Assembly: GCA_034096865.1 (NCBI GenBank)
Contig: JAWQFJ010016867.1
Span: 1 to 27,500 of the forward strand
Direction of reading: 5' to 3'
Length of the DNA stretch: 27,500 bases
Source: Theodoxus fluviatilis
Lineage: Eukaryota; Mollusca; Gastropoda; Cycloneritida; Neritidae
Shown here: positions 10,888 to 22,036 of the stretch, piece by piece
Numbering within the stretch: the stretch's first letter is position 1
Layout: each line of letters starts with the position of its first letter
Notes under the pieces: model-generated
Told to the model about the DNA's origin: nothing
Seen by the model: only the letters and a program-made list of their open reading frames with translations
The model's database searches: none
Position numbers and translations under genes: made by a program

Positions 10888-10890
10888 CTA
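10888..10890 (-). other. Single in-frame TAG interrupting the long reading frame
   Basis: Minus-strand context is TAT-TAG-GAT-GAC. It is the only stop in 1907 codons of frame between 14229 and 8509. No frame-preserving small intron with good splice sites was found around it. The nearest option, a weak GTAGGG donor about 45 bases before the stop and an AG within GACTCAG near 10748, keeps phase but lacks a pyrimidine tract. Confidence 0.85.
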
Positions 10891-13800
10891 ATACTCAGCA
10901 GGCCCTTGTCCGGGAGCGGGGGGTTTCCCCCTACGTGTGTCACGAATCTCATCTGGGCCCGTAACCACGTCGTCTGCTGCATCGCTGTGTTCTGGCTTTG
11001 GGACAGGCTCCCGATGGCCTTCACGCGACAGAACACTTGCTTCAGAGGGTCCAAGCGCATCAGCTGATTCTCCATTTTCTTCGGGAATTTTGACCCGACA
11101 CACAACCGAGTCATCGTCCGAATCGACACTTTGAGCGTCTGGGTTGCATTTTCGCTTGTCCCTCGCGAAAACTGCAGGATGTTCCACGTCATTCTCTGCA
11201 GCGTCCCATGCATATATTTTGCTCTTATCCTTACTTGTTCTGCCTGTGGAGCTGTTGTCATTGAGGAAACATTCGGCGTTTCCAGATTTCCAAGGTGCAA
11301 GAACATCCTCCTGATTGACGTTGTCAGGTTTGAAAGAACAAGCACGCATCTTTCGAATGAAGTCTCGATCTTGGAAACCGTGCGTGCCCTCACAGCCGCC
11401 ATAAACATGCATGCCACAAGCATTCCATTCGCAGGACGGGTCGGTGTTCCGGAAACGTATTGGCTGGCTGTCATCCTGACTGGCTCTCTCCCGAGAAGTC
11501 AGACGTTTTTCTTCGTTGTCCACAATGGTGCATCGAAATCCGTCAGTGCTATGAACGAATGGACTTCTCGTCTGATCACAGAAGTCTGAATTTGGAATAC
11601 CTTCGTTCATCTGATGAAGTGAGCATGGACTCTCATTTTCCGCCGTAGCCTCTAGAAAAAAGCCATCGGTTTCCCGTTTATATTGGGGACTTTCCTCAAT
11701 GTCACTTAATCTTCCCATTCTTTGCCTTGAAGGATGCACTAAATCAAGCTTTTCGAGAAAAGTTGTCTCGACCTTGGAAAACCCGGCAGGAGCTTCATCC
11801 ATGTGGTGTACTACTGGTGTAACAGTTTCTTGCATTCCCGCCTCCAAACGCCGACCTCGCGGATAGACTCCAAAGTTTTTTCGAGAGAGACTTCCTCGAT
11901 CTGCTATGACAGCATCTTGTGTGTTGGTCCGCGCATGTGAATACTCAGATGATATCCTGGCTGAATCACCAGCCACGACATTTCCTTGCTCGGGTCGCTC
12001 ATGCTGAGATGAAGCTTTCATGTCGTTGATGGAAGCGTTTATCTCCTCGCTAATGACTTTTTCGTCTCCCTGGAGAGTTTGAAGTACTGGTAAAGAAGCT
12101 CGACTTGCGAGGTGGCTCCTTGACTCCTCAGGTTCGTGCGGACTTTGATGCATGTCGTTGGTGTTTCCTTTTGACGAGGTGGAATGCTCCTCCACTGTCG
12201 TCATTTCGTAACTATCAAATGCTCCTGGATGGTTACTCGGAGCACATCTGGCATCGAAAACGTCTTTTTCTTCTCTGACTTTGAAAGTCTTCTTCAAAGG
12301 TTTCAAAGAAGCCTTGCTCCCGTGAGTCGGTTTGCTCTTCCTGCCATGTGCTGAAGACAAAGAAAAAAACAGGGTGCTGTCGGCTTCTTTCACAGCGTTG
12401 GTGACAGTGTCTTCCTCGAGGGCATCCAGGGCAGCAGAGACCCTGTCTTCCTCTCTGAGAAGCGTTCTGACGAAATCGGGGGGAGGAATGTCACTTTCGG
12501 CATGTTGCGCACTTGTACTAGGGGCACTGCGAAAATAGGACTGCAGCCTCTCCGATTCATCGACAGCCTCTCTTTGTTCTCGTAGGGCCTTTGCCTCTGG
12601 TGCGGCGAATGCATATGGCTGATCCCCTTCCACTTTGTCAGAGTTGCTTGCTTCTGCAACCACTATGATACGGGCATACTCGATCATCTGGTCCGCTGTT
12701 GATTTAGGTGGAGGATCATCTCTGTCGCTACGCCCTGATGTGTCATTGGTACAGATGGAAGGATTAGAGTTGATAACTTTGGACAGAACAGATCCAGCAT
12801 TTTTCTCTTTGTAGGTGGTAGGTTCCGAGAGAGCAGTCTGTGATAGGTTGGTTACTTCCTTAGAATGTTGATCAGCATGCTGTGGAGCCTGCAACGTGTG
12901 ACCCTCTAAGTAAGCATGATCATTACCTCCCTCGCCGCAGGTCTTCAACTGCGAAACAGAGTGCCTAGAAGACCGATCAAATCGCTCCTGTTGTTGGTCT
13001 TGATTTGGGTGAACACCTTCCGTGCATTCTTTTGCCGTTGAACTGAGATGAGCTTCTTGTCTTTTACTGGCATCAGTCTGTGGTGGAGTAAAGGACTCCT
13101 CTCTGTCGTACGGCTTGGAAATCTCAGTTTGAGCTGTTAGAGATCCGGACCCAAGGTCTTCCAAAGCAGCAGAGACGCTCTCATTTTTGATCCTGTTATG
13201 AGGCACAGAAAGGGAGGAGGAAATGCTTCGGTCACTCTGGTCCGTGCTCTGCTCTCGGAACAAGGACCGTTCTTCAGTACGGGTTATGCTTCCCGAGTCT
13301 CCCTCAGAACTGCCTTGCATCATAGCTGAAGCAGTGTTCTTCTTGCCGCTCTTCAACGGCTGCTTGCTCGCGCTGTCCGAGTCTCTACCAGACAACCCGC
13401 TGATGTCCGAGAGCGGGACGCTGGGCATCCAGTCAAAAACGTAGGTGACGTAGTTCATGCTGTCAGTGACATGCGAGGACTCAGAGGTGGAGGTCGACAG
13501 GGATCTGCACTGAAGAGGAAGACGCGTCTTCCCGTGCAGTGAGGGGGGTGCCAATGCCACTTTCTTGCTTTTGTTCTCAGACGAAGCATTGACGCCCCTT
13601 CCGCTGTCCTCGTTACTCGTGGCTCGTGTCTGGACATCACCGGAGTGTCTCTCGATGGAAGTGGCATCTTCGTCGTCGTTTGACAGCTTGATCTTAGGCA
13701 AGGAGTGGACGGCAGGCAAAGGCCGTTTCTGATCCGGCTGGCGTAAGAGCTTCTCGGACTTGGATTCCCGCGGTTCGCCTTCAGAGGATACTGTCTGGGC

Positions 13801-14229
13801 ACTTTGGGAAAGCTGCGGTACGTTGTAACGCTGCCTTGCTTCGCTGCTCCTTTCGTACTTGCCCTTCTTTCTGTGGGCGGTCGGCGACAGGTTCCTCTGT
13901 CTTCGGCTCTTTGCAAGCACCTGTCCAGATCCCGAGGGAGGAGATTCCGAGATGGCCCACTCGCAATCGTGCACGTCCTCAAAGTGCGCACTCAACTTTT
14001 CACGACGTAAGTGCACGTTCCGGAAAGTGTCTTCTTGCGTGTACAGGGTGGCAAAGTCCTCCCCTTCGTATCTGTGTGGGTCAGGTTCTCCTTCAGGAGG
14101 ACCTTGCAGTTCTGCGGCTCTGCGACTGTGGTCACCCTGAGCAGAACGTTCGTCACCTCGAACGGCGATTTCCCCCTCAAGGATAGGCCCCACCTCGTTC
14201 CTCTGTATTTTACCAGCACTGCAGCCCAT
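10888..14229 (-). CDS. Large polar, probably disordered protein with MGC acylation signal (1113 codons to TAG)
   Basis: The ATG at 14229 has A at -3 and G at +4, a strong Kozak context, and is the first ATG after an in-frame TAG about 20 codons upstream. The product begins MGCSAGK, which fits the N-myristoylation pattern (Gly2, small residue at 6), with Cys3 available for palmitoylation, so membrane anchoring is likely. The rest is rich in Ser, Glu, Asp, Arg and Lys with no transmembrane segment or recognised catalytic domain. One hydrophobic patch (YVTYVFDW, about 13420-13445) stands out as a possible linear interaction motif. An 11-residue motif starting VSAAL occurs twice (about 13150 and 12420). 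I do not recognise the family; a membrane-tethered scaffold is a guess from composition. The uninterrupted length suggests one giant exon. The same frame continues beyond the TAG. Confidence 0.8.
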   Translation of the reverse strand: MGCSAGKIQRNEVGPILEGEIAVRGDERSAQGDHSRRAAELQGPPEGEPDPHRYEGEDFATLYTQEDTFRNVHLRREKLSAHFEDVHDCEWAISESPPSGSGQVLAKSRRQRNLSPTAHRKKGKYERSSEARQRYNVPQLSQSAQTVSSEGEPRESKSEKLLRQPDQKRPLPAVHSLPKIKLSNDDEDATSIERHSGDVQTRATSNEDSGRGVNASSENKSKKVALAPPSLHGKTRLPLQCRSLSTSTSESSHVTDSMNYVTYVFDWMPSVPLSDISGLSGRDSDSASKQPLKSGKKNTASAMMQGSSEGDSGSITRTEERSLFREQSTDQSDRSISSSLSVPHNRIKNESVSAALEDLGSGSLTAQTEISKPYDREESFTPPQTDASKRQEAHLSSTAKECTEGVHPNQDQQQERFDRSSRHSVSQLKTCGEGGNDHAYLEGHTLQAPQHADQHSKEVTNLSQTALSEPTTYKEKNAGSVLSKVINSNPSICTNDTSGRSDRDDPPPKSTADQMIEYARIIVVAEASNSDKVEGDQPYAFAAPEAKALREQREAVDESERLQSYFRSAPSTSAQHAESDIPPPDFVRTLLREEDRVSAALDALEEDTVTNAVKEADSTLFFSLSSAHGRKSKPTHGSKASLKPLKKTFKVREEKDVFDARCAPSNHPGAFDSYEMTTVEEHSTSSKGNTNDMHQSPHEPEESRSHLASRASLPVLQTLQGDEKVISEEINASINDMKASSQHERPEQGNVVAGDSARISSEYSHARTNTQDAVIADRGSLSRKNFGVYPRGRRLEAGMQETVTPVVHHMDEAPAGFSKVETTFLEKLDLVHPSRQRMGRLSDIEESPQYKRETDGFFLEATAENESPCSLHQMNEGIPNSDFCDQTRSPFVHSTDGFRCTIVDNEEKRLTSRERASQDDSQPIRFRNTDPSCEWNACGMHVYGGCEGTHGFQDRDFIRKMRACSFKPDNVNQEDVLAPWKSGNAECFLNDNSSTGRTSKDKSKIYAWDAAENDVEHPAVFARDKRKCNPDAQSVDSDDDSVVCRVKIPEENGESADALGPSEASVLSREGHREPVPKPEHSDAADDVVTGPDEIRDTRRGKPPAPGQGPAEY

Positions 14230-15087
14230 TGTATCAAAGGGACTCAGTCTTTCAGCTTCAAAGTCTCCAAATGTTCTGGCGCTGAAGGGACGAGACTATC
14301 CGTGCATCGTATTATGCAAGAGACCTCTGCGTCCTGAATATGGCGTTGATATGTGTGAATCGGAATTTATGATTGCATACTAATGCTGGAGTGGAATATT
14401 CGCAGCAGTGTCAATCACATACTGACAAGGAGGAGAATAAGAAATCACGTGAATTCCTTATACTGAGGTCCAGTCTTTTCCGAATTCCAAGCCGTTCTCG
14501 AGATGAAATTGTCATTTCGTTGGAAGGGATCAAGTATCCGCGGTTCAATCCAGTACGAGTATGAGGAATGCGCTTCTAACGTAGTTAACTTTGCGATATC
14601 GGATGTCGTACTACAGAGAGTTACAGAACTGGATCAGGGCAGAATATTACCAAAAACCCGATTTCTTTTCACCGTGGGGAACGTGACCAGACAGAAATGT
14701 GCCCAGAAAACGTTTCTCGTCGTGTGGCTTCAGAACAGGTGTTTTCCTTCACCTGCAAAGACACAGAGACATCAAATTATGAATTTTCCTCAAATGAAAA
14801 AAATTGTGTGATGACAGAAGAATATCTGATGATATAGTGTTCACTCGCCTATCTGATCATAATCCAACAGCCTTGAAAAATAATCGTGAAAATGTCATGC
14901 TGACGTGTCATGTTAGCTTTCATTTCAATGATGTCGACTAATATATCAAGTTACTGTATGAAAAAATTCAAATAAAGACTATCTCTTCTAGTATTCATAG
15001 TTACATCGTGACTGTGTAAGACTGCTTAATTACACTCACTTCAATATCCATACATGAGTTTATTTTACATATGACTAGTTGGTTTAC
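14230..15087. other. Spacer upstream of the large gene; probable 5' UTR and promoter side
   Basis: The 66 or so bases just upstream of the ATG at 14229 are open in frame back to a TAG and are likely 5' UTR. No TATA box was identified on the minus strand in the next 150 bases. Open frames at 14373-14811 on the plus strand have no recognisable features, and the sequence turns AT-rich after 14760. Confidence 0.35.
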
Positions 15088-15135
15088 CCGTCTCCACCTT
15101 TTCCCGTCTCCACCTTTTCCCGTCTCCACCTTTTC
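15088..15135. repeat. 16-bp tandem repeat, 3 copies
   Basis: Three consecutive identical units of CCGTCTCCACCTTTTC. The array is followed by further C/T-rich sequence to about 15220. Confidence 0.95.
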
Positions 15136-15293
15136 CATTTCGCTCTCCCCCTAAATAACAGTACCGTAGATACTTTCCCACCCACCCCCTCCCTCCCCTC
15201 TCCCCTCCCCCTTCCCTCTTATCATCACATCACATTCACCAAACATCAAAGCGTGATGAGATGAGCTCGGACCCGTAAAACCTCGTGCATCAT

Positions 15294-15380
15294 GAAGCAC
15301 ACGTTGGAGCCAAGTTGCCTCCCTTTACCCTCTCACGAAGCACACGTTGGAGCCGAGTTGCCTCCCTTTGCCCTCAACAG
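15294..15380. repeat. 43-bp tandem duplication, 2 copies
   Basis: A unit beginning GAAGCACACGTTGGAGCC starts at 15294 and again at 15337, with only a few substitutions between copies. An open frame of 103 codons (15292-15603) runs through it. The following sequence contains GGACAGACGGACGGACAG and ends in a GGGTTTTATATAGATAAGAC stretch, a style common at the ends of invertebrate dispersed repeats, so this is more likely an element end than a gene. Confidence 0.85.
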
Positions 15381-15833
15381 TCCCATGACTAAAAAGTTCC
15401 AGAGGGAATATCTCCGGAACGTTAGGAGGTACGCCTTCCAAAACGCGACGACTACCCCCATCCAGTCACGGGGGAGCGACATGCCAAATTACGCGGAGAT
15501 CCGTGCACGGGCGGCCGAACGCATAGAGCGGATGGACAGACGGACGGACAGATATCCCGATAGACAGAAACCATTTGGGTTTTATATAGATAAGACGGAC
15601 TGATTAATTGATTGTCTTGTTTGTTTCGGTCGACGACTCATTAGTTACATGGCATATCATATCTAAAGGTTAAGGGGAATTTGAAAATGTCAAAATTGAT
15701 TCATTTTTTTATGCACACAACTCTTTAACATGACTAATATTGCATGATTCGGTTTCTTCGCGTCTTATAACAACGATTTAGCTCAGTGTACTTGTATTAT
15801 CTTGGCGCTAGAGACTGGACCCATACATTCATC
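15381..15833. other. Non-coding stretch, possible repeat-element end
   Basis: From about 15530 to 15600 it carries GGACGGACAG-type motifs and a TATATAGATA tail suggestive of a dispersed element terminus. From 15604 to 15830 nothing is recognised. Confidence 0.3.
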
Positions 15834-15873
15834 CATGTGTGTGTGTGTGTGTGTGTACTTGTTTGCAAACACG

Positions 15874-15907
<34 letters not shown>

Positions 15908-15908
15908 T
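15834..15908. repeat. (TG)n - palindrome - (CA)n inverted microsatellite
   Basis: A TG run (15835-15856) is followed by the perfect palindrome GTTTGCAAAC (15861-15870) and then a CA run to 15908. The two runs are complementary, so the whole block of about 75 bp can fold back on itself. It is directly followed by a GA repeat. Confidence 0.9.
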
Positions 15909-15923
15909 ATCCACATATGTATG

Positions 15924-17410
<1,487 letters not shown>

Positions 17411-17419
17411 GTTGTGGCT

Positions 17420-17428
17420 GAGAGAGAC

Positions 17429-17483
<55 letters not shown>

Positions 17484-17509
17484 GAGAGAGAGACACAGAG
17501 AGAGAGACA

Positions 17510-17541
<32 letters not shown>

Positions 17542-17568
17542 CAGAGAGAGAGACAGAGAGAGAGACAG

Positions 17569-17613
<45 letters not shown>
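17420..17613. repeat. Imperfect (GA)n microsatellite
   Basis: GA repeat of about 194 bp with regular GACA interruptions. It abuts the 5'-truncation point of the LINE on one side and a second LINE 3' tail on the other. Open frames through it are low-complexity only. Confidence 0.97.
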
Positions 17614-17615
<2 letters not shown>

Positions 17616-17656
17616 TGAACTGAACAAGTTTAATGTGTAGGCCACCGGCCTATTAC

Positions 17657-17660
<4 letters not shown>
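17614..17660 (-). mobile_element. Isolated LINE-type 3' tail stub
   Basis: On the minus strand this 47-bp piece reads CAATGTAATAGGCCGGTGGCC then ACACATTAAACTTGTTCAGTTCAGTT. It has a GGCC-GGT-GGCC hairpin followed by a short GTTCA repeat. Its layout resembles the 3' end of the LINE at 16022-17410 (CAATGGGTCGTCGGCC...AATAAA). It is flanked on both sides by TC repeats. Interpreted as the 3' end of a second, extremely truncated LINE insertion. Confidence 0.5.

Positions 17661-17732
<72 letters not shown>
17660..17732. repeat. (GA)n microsatellite
   Basis: About 73 bp of GA repeat passing into GGGA units at its right end. It is the second GA array bracketing the LINE tail stub. Confidence 0.97.
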
Positions 17733-17738
<6 letters not shown>

Positions 17739-17744
17739 AGGGAG

Positions 17745-18680
17745 ATTGAGAATGAAACCAGGAAACTATAGGAGCAACTAGCATGGAGTAAATCTATGTT
17801 CTTAACTGCAAGTAAAGAAACGTGGTCACTCCAACAAAATAATGCTACAGTCTATATATGACGATTTTAATTTGACATGTAATCCATTCTGAGGGAAATT
17901 TTCTCTAACCAATTGTTAACGTGTGACTGCATCTAAAATGTATGCTAAAGGGTTAACAAAAATAATCATTTTCTACTTTTAAACTGCAATATTTTTCTTT
18001 AAAAATTATTTTATCTTTTCAAACTACAATATTCTTCTTTAGAAACAACTTCCAGTGAAAACTACTTAAATTTCGTCTTCTATTTTGCACATAGATGAAC
18101 ACATTTTAAAATCCTCTCAATGACATTGCTCAATAACTTTCCCAGTGATTTTAACCAAGTGTGCCATCCATGAGCACATACATGTAGAATACTAAATAAT
18201 TCAGAATTTAGAGAGAGCTACAAAACTATCCACATTTTTGTAAAACAAACTTGAGATTACGTATCCTGTTAAAAGCATTATTGAACAATATGTAACATGA
18301 CAGCTCGCAATTTCAAAACCACGTACAGCAAGAAAAATGTACCCTTTTGAAATGTTCTTTCCGAAATCTTGAGATAGTTCCAATGTTATGTTTTCTTCTA
18401 GTAATTTTTTTTCAAAGAGCTAAATTATCTTATAGAGTGAGTTCAAGCCTAGACTGATTCAACAATGGAAAAACTCTCACAAGTACTTCACAGAAATCTG
18501 AAACAAATACAAAAGTCAGCTCAAAAGAGATCTTAAATAAATAATGAAAATAATACTTGAAGGCAGTCTCACACTGCTAGGAAGTATGTCGTTTGGCCCT
18601 CTGAGATCACCTGTTCACTTTTTTCTCTCTCTTCATTTTCAGATCTTCCTTGATTCACGACACCACACGACAAAAGAAGG
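17745..18680. other. AT-rich non-coding stretch
   Basis: No gene or RNA recognised on either strand. There are local near-repeats such as AAACTGCAATATTTTTCTTTA at about 17981 and a relative at about 18020 (AAACTACAATATTCTTCTTTA), a small duplication of about 38 bp spacing. Confidence 0.4.
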
Positions 18681-19526
18681 AACAAGAAGGGCAAAGCCTA
18701 TACGAATCACATGCTTGACCTTGACCTTTACTTGACCTTGACCTTCAGGTGACCTTCAAGGTCAAGGTCAAACAACTCAACCTAGCAATGACATCATACA
18801 CTAAGAACTGCTTTACACATTTTTCCTACCAAAATACATGTGGTCTTGACCCAAGATCAAGGTCGTCCAGGTCATGCAACACAAAGCTGTTAATTCAAGA
18901 CATAGGAAGCACAATGGTGCTTCTTGGCACTTTCTACCATGAGATATGGTTACTTTTAGTGGTTCACTACCCCAGTTTGGTCACATTTCATAAGGGTCAA
19001 AGTGACCTTGACCTTGATGTTATGTGACCAAATGTGTCTCATGATGAAAGTATAACATGTGCCTCACATAATTATTAAGTTTGAAACAGTTATCTTCTAT
19101 AGTTAAGGGTCAAGGTCACTTCAAAATATGTATACAATCCAACTTTTAAGAGCTCCTGTGACCTTGACCTTGAAGCAAGGTCAACCAAACTTGTATCAAC
19201 AGATATGGCTTACTTTGCCCTATATACCATATATAGGTGAGGTATCCAATCTCAAACACTTTAGAGGAAATTGAGAAATTGTGGGGAAAATGGCTGTTTT
19301 TTAGACAACATTTATGGCCCCTGCGACCTTGACCTTGAAGCAAGGTCAAGTCACTATGTATATTTTTTTAGGTCTTTTCATCATACATCATCATGCCACA
19401 TTTGGTATTTTTAGACTTAATAGTCTCCGAGAAAAATCCAACGTTAAAGTTTTCGGACGCCCGGACGCCCGGACGGACGTAACGGGTGAGTACACAGACT
19501 CACTTAATTTTGCTTGCATGCGAGTC
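18681..19526 (-). repeat. Near-complete copy of AAGGTCA-rich dispersed repeat (minus orientation)
   Basis: Reverse-complementing this segment gives the same sequence, block by block, as 24028-24847, by eye at high identity along its whole length. It starts with (G)ACTCGCATGC, then GTGAGTCTGTGTAC, CGTCCGTCCGGGCGTCC, AACGTTGGATTTTTCTCGGA, two TGACCTTGCTTCAAGGTCA palindromes, and ends AGCATGTGATTCGTATAGG then CTTTGCCCTTCTTGTT. Multiple TCAAGGTCA motifs are present. Frames within it are not genes. A short imperfect terminal match (ACTCACATGC at both ends in inverted orientation) hints at a non-autonomous DNA transposon, but no transposase is encoded. Confidence 0.85.
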
Positions 19527-20090
19527 AAAAACGTTGTCAGCATTCATACGATCTACGCCAACCGAATCCACTTATTTTCAACCAAACCACAACGTCCTAA
19601 GTTTGCAAGAAATATCCAGGGATGTGTCCTGTGATGAACTTGTAAATTGATCTTACTGAGATTGAGAAATTACCGAATTATGAGCTTGTTACTGCGTATC
19701 CGATACACAGAGACACGTCCTCGCCTCTACGACAGCTCGAACACCAAACCCGACAACGTGATCGTAGATTAACCAATAGCACAACTGCCGAAAAACGGAA
19801 ATATATCATACAACAGAGACAGAACGGAATACAAAGCTTACTCAAACCTTGGGTTAGATGATTCTCGGGTGAAGTGAAGCTGATAATTTATCAGTGGAAG
19901 GCCTCGGTGCCCAGACAAATCAAAGAGATCCCATTTCGCTCAGTGAAGATTCTGTAGAACTGTGGTCTCTGGAAATGTTTGGCTTGTAAGGCCAAGGTTG
20001 GACAGTGGCGTCATTTGTAATCTGACGTCATGTTGTCTTTCTTCATGTTCCCACATTCTGTGTGTTACCACGTACCCCTGCTTTGTTTTC
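19527..20090. other. Non-coding stretch
   Basis: No supported gene or RNA. Open frames that begin here extend into the low-complexity CT and CA arrays to the right and owe their length to them. Confidence 0.4.
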
Positions 20091-20221
20091 ATCTCTCTCT
20101 CTCTCTCTCTCCATTCCCCTCTCCCCTCTGCATTCCCCTCTCCATTCCCCTCTCCATTCCCCTCTCCATTCCCCTCTCCATTCCCCTCTCCATTCCCCTC
20201 TCCATTCCTCTTTCTCTCTCT
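20091..20221. repeat. Polypyrimidine tract with 12-bp minisatellite
   Basis: CT repeats enclose about eight copies of CATTCCCCTCTC. Copies at 20131, 20143, 20155, 20167, 20179 and 20191 are in exact 12-bp register, and flanking copies at 20112 and 20203 are slightly altered. The whole tract is one-strand pyrimidine except for the A residues. Confidence 0.95.
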
Positions 20222-20265
20222 CACACACACACACAGAGAAAACACTCACACACAGAGCCAGAAAA

Positions 20266-20333
<68 letters not shown>

Positions 20334-20349
20334 ACACACACACACACAC
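20222..20349. repeat. (CA)n microsatellite, left arm
   Basis: Interrupted CA repeat containing AGAGAAAAC and AATCA interruptions. It stops exactly at the TGTCGCG start of the element at 20350, and a CA repeat resumes right after that element's end at 22040. Confidence 0.97.
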
Positions 20350-20559
20350 TGTCGCGCCCTGCACCTGGTGGGTGGGGCCTTAACCTCTCATGCAGAGGGA
20401 GTCAGGAACTCACAGACAACTTTTAGAACAGATATTTATTAACTACTCGCCCCCTCCGCAGAATGAAGAAAATGGAGGTGAAAGTGAACGATGATAATTG
20501 TCAATAGATGATTCACCCACCCACAATATGCAAACACCAATGACCGATGATACAATGCT

Positions 20560-20915
20560 CCACCACCCACTTAAGTACAACCAAAACCCCGGTTGACCAC
20601 AACTGCCAAAACACACAAGCACAACAAACTACTGTTGTCTACAAACTGTCAACACACGCAAGTACAAAAAACCCACTGTTGTCCACAACTGTCACTACAT
20701 GCAAGTACAAAAAGCCACAACTGTTCACCACTGTCACGCTCACGCCAGTCCAAAAAGAACCACTGTTGTCCACAACTGTCACTACACGCAAGTACAAAAG
20801 AAACCACAACTGTTCACCACTGTCACGCTCACGCCAGTTCAACCGCTACAACCGTCCACCTTCGTCACTCTCACGCCAGCCCAACAGCTCCAGCTGTCCG
20901 CCACTGTCACATGGC
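20560..20915. repeat. Minisatellite of about 43-44 bp units, about 7 degenerate copies
   Basis: Units contain CACAACTGT and TACAAAAAGCC-type or CACGCCAGTCCAAAAAG-type segments. Two unit types alternate in the middle, giving an 87-bp higher-order period (CACTGTTGTCCACAACTGTC at 20674 and 20761). Right-hand copies are more diverged. It lies inside the element at 20350-22040. Confidence 0.85.
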
Positions 20916-21022
20916 AGCCTTCTGCGATAGGCCGCAGAACGGGGATGAAGCCACGAGGTAACGCTGAACGTCAACCCTTCCCCTGGACCAGGTGACCACA
21001 GGGTGATGAGAGCCAACGAGGA

Positions 21023-21186
21023 CTTTGGAAAGTGACGACAGCGATGAGGAGCATCGGAGACTTCGGACGATGAGGACAGCGATGAGGAGCAGCGGAGACT
21101 TCGGACGATGAGGACAGCGATGAGGAGCAGCGGAGACTTCGGACGATGAGGACAACGATGAGGAGCATCGGAGACTTCGGACGATG
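21023..21186. repeat. 38-bp minisatellite, 4 full copies
   Basis: CTTCGGACGATGAGGACAGC-containing units start at 21061, 21099 and 21137, with a diverged first unit at 21023 and a partial unit from 21175. The period of 38 is not a multiple of three, so it is not a protein repeat. It lies inside the element at 20350-22040. Confidence 0.93.
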
Positions 21187-22036
21187 ACGGTTGTGAAACA
21201 AGCAATCCACGCACAGGCCTAAACGGCCAGAATTAGCATACACGACATAACAACATGCACATCAATCAACTCAAAACTGTTACAACCCCACTAACCTGGG
21301 AATAGCCATTCCACCGTAACGGAAAATATGACGGCAAAACACGTTCTTAGCCTTAATCCCAAACTAGGGACATTCCGAGCATTTAACATTTCCCCAATGC
21401 AAGCAAATACATCAAAACAACAGCCAACCTACCCCGAACCCTGAAATGATGGCAATGAGGCGAAATGAGAACAGAGCAAACAAATGAACGACAAAATATC
21501 ATTTCTAAAATTTCACTGTCTATTTCAACTTCCCACCCACCCCTAGAGCAACAGACTAACAACCTAGAGAAAAAACCTCCACAAAGACATCCACACACAA
21601 ACGAGTACTCACATGGAAGAAACTCGGCCCTTCCCCTGGTGACGATTCCGTTCGGCCTACGCCGACAACGACAATAAAGTCGCTATACAACTCCGGGCTG
21701 GCAGAAGCCACGCCACGCACTGGGCCGACAGCGGTCGCGCCACAATCCAGCACACACCACAGCAGCGATGTTGCTTACTTGCTCACAAGTCAGCGTCTGC
21801 CTCTTCAAAACCCTTCCTCCCAAAAAAAAACGTGAGCATCGCATTCAAACCCTTTCGTCTCGCAAATTCCCGTGCAAAAGTGCACGGAGTTCACTCACCC
21901 CCTCCAACCTCACGCTCAACGGGAAAACGCACGGACGAGGAGCTCGCTAACGCGCTACAAACGCACCACACACCACACGTGCGCACACAAGTAACCACCA
22001 CACGAACATTAACCCCAAAACTTGCAACCTGATCGC

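Noticed and set aside
10740..10940. Small intron that would remove the TAG at 10888
   Set aside because: Only weak donor and acceptor candidates in matching phase and no pyrimidine tract; kept only as an alternative.
12600..12680. AKAP-type kinase-anchoring helix in the large protein
   Set aside because: The hydrophobic spacing does not fit the anchoring-helix pattern when checked residue by residue.
13455..13991. 178-codon and other frames inside 8506-14229 on both strands
   Set aside because: They are out-of-phase shadows of the long minus-strand frame.
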